Positions 1 to 8,466 of a DNA stretch of 64,000 bases are shown one piece after another. The notes under the pieces were generated by a model. It did no database searches. It saw only the letters and a list, made by a program, of their open reading frames with translations, and was not told where the DNA came from. Source of the DNA: Hyunsoonleella flava (GTDB lineage: Bacteria; Bacteroidota; Bacteroidia; Flavobacteriales; Flavobacteriaceae); NCBI RefSeq assembly GCF_004310325.1, contig NZ_SIRT01000004.1, forward strand, positions 169,137-233,136, in the 5' to 3' direction. Every line of letters begins with the position of its first letter. Positions within the stretch are counted from its first letter, which is position 1. The translations under genes were made by a program, and so were the position numbers.

Positions 1-1
1 G

Positions 2-2290
2 GAATCTAAACAGAGCTTAAAATCTAAAAATAAAGAGTATTGGAAACATAAGCTTTCAGGGGAAATTCCAGTTTTAAATCTCCCAACAGATTATACACGA
101 CCTATAAAATCAACCTTTAAGGGAAAACTATCACCAAAGGAAAGTTTTAGTAAACAGTTTTCCCAAAGAATATTTGATACGGCAAATAAACTGGACATAA
201 CACCTTTTGTGCTAATACTATCTGTGTATTATGTTATGCTTTACAGATCTAGCGGACAAAAGGATATTTTGGTGGGTTCGCCAGTCACGGATAGAGATAA
301 TTCGTCACTCGAAAGTGTTTTTGGTTTTTTTCTTAATACACTTGTACTGAGGGTTAAAATAACTCCTAGCATAACATTTAGAGATTTTGTAGAACATGTA
401 AAACAAACAACTCTCGAGGCTATAAGTCATAAAAACATGCCCTTTAGCGAGCTAGTTAAAGTTATAAAAGTCGAGCGTCGTTCGTCCACCAATCCTTTTT
501 TTAGGGTAATGTTTGTTTATAATGAACCTCTTAAAACACCGTCGTTTGGAGAAAATTTAGAAGTAGAACATAAGTTTTTGGATCCTAAAGTTTCAAAATT
601 TGATTTAACATTGTTTGTTTCTGAAGAAGGTGGAGCGTTGAGCTATAGATTTGAATATTCAACAGAGTTATTTACCACTTCAAGCATTGATAGGTTTCAA
701 AACTACTTCAACAACGTATTACAAGGAATAGTGTTCAACTCTGAGTTAAAAATTCAAAACATACCTATACTTGCCCAAAACGAGAAAAATTTGCTTTTTG
801 GGAATACAAAGATTTATGAAAATCATTTCAAAGCGTTTAATGGTATACACCAGATAATTGAGCAATATGCCCAAAGTACTCCATACGCTAGAGCCGTTAC
901 CTACAAAAAAGAGCATTTAACCTATAAAGAGCTCAATGAAAAGGCTAATGCTATAGGCAAAGAACTCATATCCAATAATTCAACGGAAAATCATGTTATA
1001 GGCTTATGCATTGAAAGATCTACAGACATGATTGTGGGCATACTGGCCATATTAAAATCTGGAAGCTCCTATTTACCATTGGATCCAGAATACCCAAAGG
1101 AGCGTATAGACTTTATGATAGAAGATGCTGAGGTTAAAACAATTTTAACCACACAGGCTTTTTCAGATAAGTTTGCACATAGCAAAGCCGCTAAAGTTTA
1201 CATTGACACCAAAGAAAGAAGTGTTTCTATTGACAATATCAATTTTCCAAAATCCAAGGCTTCAAATTTAGCATATATTATCTACACGTCAGGAAGTACG
1301 GGAAAACCTAAAGGTGTACCAATTACGCATAAAAATATTATGAGTTCAACCGAGGGAAGACTTAGCTTTTATGATAAAAATCCATCGGCGTTTCTACTAA
1401 TGTCATCTATATCTTTTGATAGTTCAAAGGCTGGTATTTTTTGGACACTATGTACAGGTGGTAATTTAGTAATTGCTGAAAAACGTATTGAACAGGATAT
1501 AGATAAATTAGGGGACATGATAGATGAAAACAACATTAGCCATACCCTGATGCTACCATCGCTCTATAAACTAATGCTTCAGTATGTTAATATTACCAAA
1601 CTGAAAAGCCTTACACACGTAATGGTTGCAGGAGAAGCCTGTAGCGCTAACCTTTGTATTGAACATTTTGAAAAATTGCCTAGTACTAATTTATATAATG
1701 AGTACGGTCCTACAGAAGGCAGTGTTTGGTGTATTGCCCATAAAATAAAACAAGAGAATATTGATGACGGAATAATTCCTATTGGCGAGCCTGTTGCAAA
1801 TTCAAAAATATATTTGTTAGATGAACAGCTAAATCCTGTGCCATTTAGTATTGTAGGCGAAATTTATCTAGGAGGCCCCGGATTAACATCAGGTTATATT
1901 AAAAGACCTGATTTAAATCAAAAAGCATTTATTATCAACCCTTTCAATCCACCTGAAAAGCTTTATAAAACGGGAGATCTAGCAAAATATAACAGAAATA
2001 AAAAATTAGAATTTTTAGGACGAAGCGATCAACAAATAAAAATAAGAGGCTATAGAGTTGAACTAAGTGAAATTGAAAAAGTAATTGCAGCATACAGCGA
2101 TGATATAGATGATACGTTTGTTTTAATTGAAAACAATAACTCTGAGCTACCAGGTGGTATCGACATCATTGTCAATCTGGAAGAAAACATAAATAGGCTC
2201 ATTGAACAAATAAGTATAAAGGAAATTGAAAACATGATTTCTTCGGTAAAAGCGTTAAGTAACGAACAAAAAAATACTTACTTAACATAA
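2..2290 (+). CDS. NRPS protein, condensation (partial) plus adenylation core; 5' end outside window
   Basis: The reading frame is open from the left window edge, so this is the C-terminal part of a larger synthetase. The first ~255 visible residues are the C-terminal half of a condensation domain (NLPTDYTRP, then DILVGSPVTDRD); its HHxxxDG motif lies off-window. An adenylation core follows: LTYKELNEKA, A3 YTSGSTGKPKG (about 1287), FDSSKAG around the first specificity positions, A5 NEYGPTE (1697-1717), KLYKTGDLAKY and A8 GRSDQQIKIRGYR. The Asp of FDSS is the residue that binds the alpha-amino group, so an alpha-amino acid is likely; I do not predict which. The protein stops ~70 residues after A8 and lacks the A9/A10 subdomain and a carrier. 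Those are supplied by the protein starting at 3097, with a methyltransferase gene between. Confidence 0.9.
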   Translation, partial: ESKQSLKSKNKEYWKHKLSGEIPVLNLPTDYTRPIKSTFKGKLSPKESFSKQFSQRIFDTANKLDITPFVLILSVYYVMLYRSSGQKDILVGSPVTDRDNSSLESVFGFFLNTLVLRVKITPSITFRDFVEHVKQTTLEAISHKNMPFSELVKVIKVERRSSTNPFFRVMFVYNEPLKTPSFGENLEVEHKFLDPKVSKFDLTLFVSEEGGALSYRFEYSTELFTTSSIDRFQNYFNNVLQGIVFNSELKIQNIPILAQNEKNLLFGNTKIYENHFKAFNGIHQIIEQYAQSTPYARAVTYKKEHLTYKELNEKANAIGKELISNNSTENHVIGLCIERSTDMIVGILAILKSGSSYLPLDPEYPKERIDFMIEDAEVKTILTTQAFSDKFAHSKAAKVYIDTKERSVSIDNINFPKSKASNLAYIIYTSGSTGKPKGVPITHKNIMSSTEGRLSFYDKNPSAFLLMSSISFDSSKAGIFWTLCTGGNLVIAEKRIEQDIDKLGDMIDENNISHTLMLPSLYKLMLQYVNITKLKSLTHVMVAGEACSANLCIEHFEKLPSTNLYNEYGPTEGSVWCIAHKIKQENIDDGIIPIGEPVANSKIYLLDEQLNPVPFSIVGEIYLGGPGLTSGYIKRPDLNQKAFIINPFNPPEKLYKTGDLAKYNRNKKLEFLGRSDQQIKIRGYRVELSEIEKVIAAYSDDIDDTFVLIENNNSELPGGIDIIVNLEENINRLIEQISIKEIENMISSVKALSNEQKNTYLT

Positions 2291-2308
2291 CCAATTAGAT
2301 ATACAGCT

Positions 2309-3100
2309 ATGAGAAAAATTAAACGATCTAGAGCATTTGAAATAGTACTTAATGTAACTGATGATGATTTTATAAATCCTCCAAAAGAAGCTCAGAGAAA
2401 TGCAGTGATTAATCGAGCCTTAAAAGAATTTGTAGGTAATTTGAATATTTTAAATGAGCAAACTAAGCACTTCGTGCCCGGTGAGACGGTGCATGCCACA
2501 AAGAAGGATAGGTCTCAAATAACTCTTGAGGCTCAAGAAATTATGGAAGATTGGCAAATCCCCCTTATGAAAGAAATGGCCAAAACAATTGCTGAAGATG
2601 GTGGAGATATTTTAGAAATTGGTTTTGGAAGAGGCATATCAGCGGAAATGATAATGGCATACCCCATCGCTTCTTATACCACAATTGAGTGTAATAATAC
2701 CGTTGTAGATACCTATTATAAACCGTTTGAGGCTAAACATAGCAACAAAAATGTAAAACTGTACCATGGCCTGTGGCAAGACCATATAGATTATGTTGGC
2801 AAATACGATGGCATATTATTTCATACTTATCCGTTAAACGATGATGAATATATGCAGTACGTTAATGGCAGTATCACTTTTGCCGAACATTTTTTTGAAC
2901 ATGCCTCAAACCACTTAAAACCAGGTGGTGCGTTTACCTATTTCTCGAATGAAATAAATTCTTTAAGCAGAGAACACCAGCAGTTGTTGTTAAAACATTT
3001 TTCCTCATTTAGTATACAAGCACTTCCCCTATCTATTCCAGATGATGTTAAAGACACTTGGTGGGCAAACAGTATTGCAGTGATTAAAGCAGTGAAATGA
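2309..3100 (+). CDS. Guanidinoacetate N-methyltransferase-like SAM methyltransferase inside an NRPS module
   Basis: A 263-residue class I SAM-dependent methyltransferase. It has SAM motif I ILEIGFGRG (residues 101-109), the upstream block EIMEDWQIPLMKEMA, then TTIECNN, LYHGLWQD, DGILFHTYPL and LKPGGAFTYFSNE. This order closely resembles guanidinoacetate/arginine-type N-methyltransferases rather than the usual NRPS N-methyltransferase domain. NRPS methyltransferase domains are normally inserted between A8 and A9 of an adenylation domain; here a separate gene sits at exactly that position. Its ATG is 18 bp after the preceding TAA and in the same frame; its TGA overlaps the next ATG (ATGA), suggesting translational coupling. 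It probably methylates the activated or carrier-bound amino acid, or a side-chain amine or guanidine; the substrate is not shown. Confidence 0.85.
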   Translation: MRKIKRSRAFEIVLNVTDDDFINPPKEAQRNAVINRALKEFVGNLNILNEQTKHFVPGETVHATKKDRSQITLEAQEIMEDWQIPLMKEMAKTIAEDGGDILEIGFGRGISAEMIMAYPIASYTTIECNNTVVDTYYKPFEAKHSNKNVKLYHGLWQDHIDYVGKYDGILFHTYPLNDDEYMQYVNGSITFAEHFFEHASNHLKPGGAFTYFSNEINSLSREHQQLLLKHFSSFSIQALPLSIPDDVKDTWWANSIAVIKAVK

Positions 3101-5319
3101 CAAAACAGGAACTAGTACAAAAAATAAATGAACTCTCATCTGACGAGAAAAAGTTACTTGCCTACAAGTTAAATGAGGCTTTACATTCAAAACCTAAGGA
3201 TAAGGGCGAAGACTCTTCAAAGAAAATAATAGCATTTCTGAAGGCTAATAATTCTTTAAACAAAGAAAATCTTAAAACTTACTTAAGGAAAGAGCTTCCA
3301 GAATATATGATACCATCTTCAATTGAAATTTTGAAAGAAATACCATTACTTCCCAATGGAAAGGTGGATAAAAATAGTTTACTCAAAATTAAAGAGAAAA
3401 CTATACCAGTACAAGATACCCATGACATTTTTGCAACATCAAAAAATGAGATAGAACAAAAGTTGGTAAAAATATGGGAAGATGTTTTAGGGTTTGAGCC
3501 CATAAGTACAAACGATAACTTTTTTGAAATTGGTGGCGACTCCATATTGAGTATTCAAATTATATCAAGAGCTCGTAATGAAGGTATTGATTTAAAAGCG
3601 AATCAGTTATTCGAAAACCAAACTATAGCAGAACTTGCGCTTATAGCAAGTCAAAGCACAGATTCTGAGGATGAAAAAGATGACACCAAAATCATTCAGG
3701 ATAAGCTCGTTAACATTTGGGAAGAGGTTTTAGGATTTTCTCCAATTCATACAAACGATAACTTTTTTGAAATTGGTGGAGATTCTATTTTAAGCATTCA
3801 AATAATTGCCAAGGCACGTAAAGTAGGTATTGAACTAAAAGTTAATCATTTATTTGAAAATCAAACTATAGAAGCACTATCGCAAGTTGCCAGTATCCCG
3901 GGCGATAAGGATTTAGTAACTAATAAAAATGTAGAACTTAAAGGAGAAGTCCCCCTAACCCCAATTCAACATTGGTTTTTTGAAACGCATAAAAAAGCAC
4001 CGCACTATTGGAATCAAATTATAGAGCTACACAATATCGATAACATAACAAGCGGAACCCTTGAAAATATATCAGAACAAATTATTGCCACTCATGAAGC
4101 ACTACGGTTAGGTTTTAAAAATAACTCCGGAAAGTGGACTGCATTTATTAAGCCCGCAGCACAAACAAAAGTGTTTTACAAAATTAATGTAACCGGGCAG
4201 TCTGCAAACGAACAAAATGATAGAATAAATACAGAATTACTAAAGCTACAGCACGAAACAGATTTAGCTAAAGACAGCCTATTTAAGGTTTTATATTTTG
4301 ATTGCAATTCAATTCAAACCAATAAAATAATTATTGTTGCGCATCATTTAGTTGTGGATCATATATCTTGGAATATTATTTTTAATGACATTAAAAGTGC
4401 CTTAAGTGATACAACTTCAAAACAAAATCATAGAACGACAATAAAAGATTGGAGCGATTACCTTATTCAACTATCAAAACATGTAGATTTCAAAGAGTTG
4501 AAATATTGGGAGTCACAATTAGTTGAACACCAAAAGCTCCCGACCGATTATACTTCTGGAGTTTCTGTCTTTGCCGAAGATACCACTTTTACACATTCAG
4601 TTGAGTTGTATAAAGAGCAAACCGAGAATTTAGTTAACAATGCAAATTCAGCCTACAATACTACAATTGAAGATTTGTTAATTACGGCACTAATTGCTAC
4701 CATTGGTAACTGGAGCAATTTAGAACGCATCACCTTAGGTATAGAAAAACAAGGACGTACCATAAAAGATTTGGAAATGGATTTTTCCAATACAGTCGGT
4801 TGGTTTACATCTTATTTTCCTGTTACATTAAACTCTATTAATGTTGAAGATACAACACTAATTATAAAAACAACCAAAGAGCAACTAAGAGCTATACCAA
4901 ACAATGGCATAGGCTTTGGTATTTTAAAATACCTCGCCAACAATAATGAGGTATTAGATAAAATAAAGCCAAAAATTCTATTTAACTATCTTGGTAAATC
5001 TACCAAATCTCATAACAAAAATGCACTAGACCATTCCTTTGCAAAAGGTCTATTATCAAGATATCCGGAGAGTGAACGCCACTATGAAATTGAAATTAAT
5101 GCATATATTACAGATGGAAAATTGATTGCCAACTGGAGTTTTGCCAAAACTCTTTATAAAGAGAGTACCGCCATAATGCTAGCCAATACGTTTATAAGTT
5201 ACTTAAATAGTATCATTCAACATTGTTTGAGTAAAGAAGGCGTATCTTATACGCCTTCAGATTTCTCCGAAGTAGATCTTGATCAAGATGATCTAGATAA
5301 TCTTTTAAGCCAATTTTAA
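3097..5319 (+). CDS. NRPS protein: adenylation C-subdomain, two carrier domains, epimerization domain
   Basis: 740 residues. After a short helical N-terminus (INELSSDEKKLLAYKL) comes an orphan A9/A10 subdomain, LPEYMIPSSIEILKEIPLLP with NGKVDKNSL, whose Lys is the conserved A10 lysine. Two near-identical carrier domains follow, each with FFEIGGDSILSIQI; the phosphopantetheine serines are about Ser149 and Ser230. The rest is an epimerization-type domain: TPIQHWFF, HHLVVDHISW (residues 416-425), NTVGWFTSYFP, NYLGK. The acidic tail DLDQDDLDNLLSQF resembles C-terminal communication helices of epimerase-ending synthetases. It should complete the adenylation domain of the first protein in trans and hand a D-configured residue to the next protein, 11 bp downstream. 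Confidence 0.88.
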   Translation: MTKQELVQKINELSSDEKKLLAYKLNEALHSKPKDKGEDSSKKIIAFLKANNSLNKENLKTYLRKELPEYMIPSSIEILKEIPLLPNGKVDKNSLLKIKEKTIPVQDTHDIFATSKNEIEQKLVKIWEDVLGFEPISTNDNFFEIGGDSILSIQIISRARNEGIDLKANQLFENQTIAELALIASQSTDSEDEKDDTKIIQDKLVNIWEEVLGFSPIHTNDNFFEIGGDSILSIQIIAKARKVGIELKVNHLFENQTIEALSQVASIPGDKDLVTNKNVELKGEVPLTPIQHWFFETHKKAPHYWNQIIELHNIDNITSGTLENISEQIIATHEALRLGFKNNSGKWTAFIKPAAQTKVFYKINVTGQSANEQNDRINTELLKLQHETDLAKDSLFKVLYFDCNSIQTNKIIIVAHHLVVDHISWNIIFNDIKSALSDTTSKQNHRTTIKDWSDYLIQLSKHVDFKELKYWESQLVEHQKLPTDYTSGVSVFAEDTTFTHSVELYKEQTENLVNNANSAYNTTIEDLLITALIATIGNWSNLERITLGIEKQGRTIKDLEMDFSNTVGWFTSYFPVTLNSINVEDTTLIIKTTKEQLRAIPNNGIGFGILKYLANNNEVLDKIKPKILFNYLGKSTKSHNKNALDHSFAKGLLSRYPESERHYEIEINAYITDGKLIANWSFAKTLYKESTAIMLANTFISYLNSIIQHCLSKEGVSYTPSDFSEVDLDQDDLDNLLSQF

Positions 5320-5330
5320 CCAAAATCTTA

Positions 5331-7739
5331 ATGGGAACAAATACAACTAAATCATCAGTAGAAGCCATTTACCCTCTAAGCTACATGCAACAAGGGATGT
5401 TGATGCACCATTTATCCAATGATGTAGATCAAGGCTTTTTAAATACTGAATGCTGCTTAAAAGGTGATTTAAAGCTTGATGTTTTCAAACAGGCTTGTAC
5501 CATTGTTCTTAAAAGGCACGAAGTTTTGCGCGCCACCATTCATTGGAAAAATTTAGAAAAGCCCGTTCAAGTTATCCATAAGGAGAAAGAAATTGATATT
5601 AGGTATTTAGATTGGGAAAAACTATCTGAAGAAGAGCAAAAAAGTAAATGGAAAACTTTAAAGTACAGCTCTTCCTTAGAAAAGGCGCCACTAGAAAAAG
5701 GTGCTTTACTGAACATTAGCATTATCAAATTATCCAGTAAGCTCCACAAACTTTTGTGGCCCATGCACCATATTCTATTGGATGGATGGTCTGCTAGTTT
5801 GCTTATTAAGGATATTTTGAATTGTTACAACACGATTCATAATGGTGAAGCTATTACGGTACAGCCGTTGCCAAATTACAAAGCATACTTAAATTACATT
5901 AAAAGCTTACCAGAAGAAAATGCAAAGACTTTTTGGGGCAACTATTTAAAAGATTTTAAAAATGCATCCCTTTTCAGCAATATAAAGATCAACAAAAAAG
6001 AAGATGTACAAGAAACATTTTCCACAAATAGTTTTTCGCTTACAGAGGAAGCCACAGCAAAACTAAAAACCTATTGCAAACAACATAAAATAACAACAAA
6101 TATATTTATACAAAGTGTTTGGTCTCTTGTATTAGCGTTATATTTTAATAAAACCGACGTAACCCATGGCAATACCGTTTCTGGAAGAAGTGGAGATTTC
6201 GCAAGTCTGGATAAAATGACTGGTATGTTTATGAACGTACAGCCTGTACGTGGAAAAATTGATTCAGAGTTAGACTTTCCAAGTTGGTTTGCCTCAATAC
6301 AAAAATTACATTTTGAAGCCAGAAACTACGAACATACTAGCCTCGATAAGCTTTACTCTTATTGTGATTGGCCAGAACACGCCACTATGTTTGACAGCCT
6401 TATAGTTTTTGAAAATTACCCAACTATAAATGAAAAAAAGGCTGGTCTTGAAGCCATAAATATAAAAAGTGGACTAACATCTACCTATTCCGTAACTTTA
6501 GCTATATTACCAAATAATTGCATGGAATTTGTACTTACCACTAGCACAACTTATATAAATACAGATACAGCACAATGGATTGTAAATACTTTAGAAAAAG
6601 CTATTTCGCTAATTATTTTGGGAGAAGTTACTACTTATAAAGCTTTAAAATCCCACCTAGAGCCCTTTAAACAATTTTCATCAACTACTGAGACTGCTTC
6701 AAGTGCAACCAATCAAGGCCATAATGTACCTAAAAACAAAACCGAACTGCAACTTTTACAAATATGGGAGCATGTTTTAGGCATTAATAACATAAGTACT
6801 ACGTCCAATTTTTTTGAGTTAGGAGGCAAGTCGCTTATAGCAGTTAAACTATTTTCAATCATTAATAAAACCTTCAAAACAAAATTATCTGCAACGGCGC
6901 TTTTGGAATATCCATCCATAGAGCTTCTCTCTAACCATATACTTTCAGGAACTAAAAGTGAATCGTTTCAATTTATAGTACCTATCCGCTCTTCAGGCGA
7001 TAAGAAACCTATTTTTTGCCTACACGGTGGCGGTGGGTATGTGATTTTTTTCAACCCCCTTGTGCAAGCTTTAGAAAATGATATTCCTGTTTACGCCTTA
7101 CAGCCCGCGGGCATCAATAGCAGTAATGAAATGCACAATAGCTTAGAAGAAATGGCTATAGACTATGCTAAGGAAATAAAAGCCGTACAACCTAGTGGCC
7201 CTTACAATTTGTTAAGTTATTGTTTTAGTACTGGCCTAGGAATAGAAATAGCAAATATTTTTAAAGCTGAAGGTGAAGAAACCAACCTTGTAGTGATAGA
7301 TAGCATCATAAAGCAAGAGGATTTTACAAGCCCAGATAGAATTAAAATGCGCATTAGCGGGTTTTTGGGCAGAATACGTAAAAACCCAGTAAACGCCATT
7401 AAACTTATGGTCTTAAATCAGTACTACAAATTCATACATCCGATAGTTTCAAACCTTTTTGCCTCTAAAAGCGACAAACATCTTGAGAAGTTAAAACTTA
7501 ACCTAAGAAAGATTTATATAAAATATGGTTGGGATAAAAATCACCCAGACAATGTTTTGTTAATCCTATCCGATAAAGCCGATAAAAACTTAAACCATAC
7601 CTACATTAACTCTTGGAAAAGCATTACAGATGGAAAAGTTAATGTGAAGCACACCAATGGCAAACACCATCAACTATTCACAGTTCCATATATTTACAGT
7701 ATAGCAAAAACAATTGAGGCTGAAATTTACAAACACTAA
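5331..7739 (+). CDS. Terminal NRPS protein: condensation, carrier, thioesterase with Cys nucleophile, no adenylation domain
   Basis: 802 residues. The condensation domain (about 10-450) has YPLSYMQQGML and an intact HHILLDG at residues 146-152. It is followed directly by a carrier domain (FFELGGKSL, Ser501) and a type I thioesterase (about 560-802) that ends the assembly line. There is no adenylation domain between C and carrier, so the carrier must be loaded in trans. In the thioesterase the usual GxSxG after GPYxL reads SYCFS, which puts Cys631 where the catalytic Ser is expected; the distal HH of GKHHQLF can supply the histidine. Cys-type thioesterases are known from beta-lactone- and beta-lactam-forming synthetases, but the product class cannot be read from this alone. 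Confidence 0.9.
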   Translation: MGTNTTKSSVEAIYPLSYMQQGMLMHHLSNDVDQGFLNTECCLKGDLKLDVFKQACTIVLKRHEVLRATIHWKNLEKPVQVIHKEKEIDIRYLDWEKLSEEEQKSKWKTLKYSSSLEKAPLEKGALLNISIIKLSSKLHKLLWPMHHILLDGWSASLLIKDILNCYNTIHNGEAITVQPLPNYKAYLNYIKSLPEENAKTFWGNYLKDFKNASLFSNIKINKKEDVQETFSTNSFSLTEEATAKLKTYCKQHKITTNIFIQSVWSLVLALYFNKTDVTHGNTVSGRSGDFASLDKMTGMFMNVQPVRGKIDSELDFPSWFASIQKLHFEARNYEHTSLDKLYSYCDWPEHATMFDSLIVFENYPTINEKKAGLEAINIKSGLTSTYSVTLAILPNNCMEFVLTTSTTYINTDTAQWIVNTLEKAISLIILGEVTTYKALKSHLEPFKQFSSTTETASSATNQGHNVPKNKTELQLLQIWEHVLGINNISTTSNFFELGGKSLIAVKLFSIINKTFKTKLSATALLEYPSIELLSNHILSGTKSESFQFIVPIRSSGDKKPIFCLHGGGGYVIFFNPLVQALENDIPVYALQPAGINSSNEMHNSLEEMAIDYAKEIKAVQPSGPYNLLSYCFSTGLGIEIANIFKAEGEETNLVVIDSIIKQEDFTSPDRIKMRISGFLGRIRKNPVNAIKLMVLNQYYKFIHPIVSNLFASKSDKHLEKLKLNLRKIYIKYGWDKNHPDNVLLILSDKADKNLNHTYINSWKSITDGKVNVKHTNGKHHQLFTVPYIYSIAKTIEAEIYKH

Positions 7740-7748
7740 ACATATAAT

Positions 7749-8462
7749 ATGCCGAAATACGTATTAAATAACAACGTGGATATTTGGCAACTTAATATTT
7801 CCCAAACCAAAAGTCATTACGATTACTTCTACAACTTATTATCTAAAGACGAAAAGCTAAAAGTAGAACGATTCAAGTTTAAAAAAGATAGAATTACATC
7901 AACGTTGGCTCGAGGTGTGTTAAGACTATTATTATCAAAATATTTAAACTGCCCTACTGATGCTATTATATTCAAATATGGAAAATATGGCAAACCAGAG
8001 TTAGTAAATAATAAAACTGCAAAATTTAATGTTTCCCATGCAGGTGAATTTGTAGTTATGGCACTTTCAGAAAATACCGAGGTAGGAGTTGATATTGAAC
8101 AAATTAGATACGACTTTAATATTTTTAATATCGTTAACAATTATTTTTCTAAAACAGAAATAGAAGCTTTACACAAACTCCCTAGAGCGACACAAACCGA
8201 AGCATTTTTTAGAGGATGGACAAGAAAAGAAGCTTTTATTAAGGCCAAATCTCAAGGGTTATCTTTTCCTCTAGATTCATTTTCTGTATCAATAGATTCA
8301 GATATAAAAGCTGAATTAATAGAAACCCTTTGGGATAAAAGCGAAAAAAGCTTATGGCAAATTGTACCTTTTGAAACCGCTGCAAATTATAAAGCGGCAC
8401 TTGCAGTAAAGGGACAAATAAACACTATAGAATATTTTAAATACAGCCTAGACTTTATTTGA
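7749..8462 (+). CDS. Sfp-type 4'-phosphopantetheinyl transferase
   Basis: 237 residues, the usual Sfp/Gsp size. The two signature blocks are GVDIEQIR (113-120, Mg-binding Asp and Glu) and WTRKEAFIKA (157-166). It transfers phosphopantetheine from CoA to the carrier-domain serines of the three carriers encoded just upstream. It starts 9 bp after the thioesterase protein and is the last gene of the NRPS operon; it ends 4 bp from the convergent mnmE. Confidence 0.95.
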   Translation: MPKYVLNNNVDIWQLNISQTKSHYDYFYNLLSKDEKLKVERFKFKKDRITSTLARGVLRLLLSKYLNCPTDAIIFKYGKYGKPELVNNKTAKFNVSHAGEFVVMALSENTEVGVDIEQIRYDFNIFNIVNNYFSKTEIEALHKLPRATQTEAFFRGWTRKEAFIKAKSQGLSFPLDSFSVSIDSDIKAELIETLWDKSEKSLWQIVPFETAANYKAALAVKGQINTIEYFKYSLDFI

Positions 8463-8466
8463 AAAA

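Noticed and set aside
2288..2308. Stop-codon read-through joining NRPS core and methyltransferase
   Set aside because: The frame is shared, but a plausible ATG follows and no recoding signal is visible; the next junction is also a clean ATGA overlap. Kept as a check in the findings rather than as a claim.
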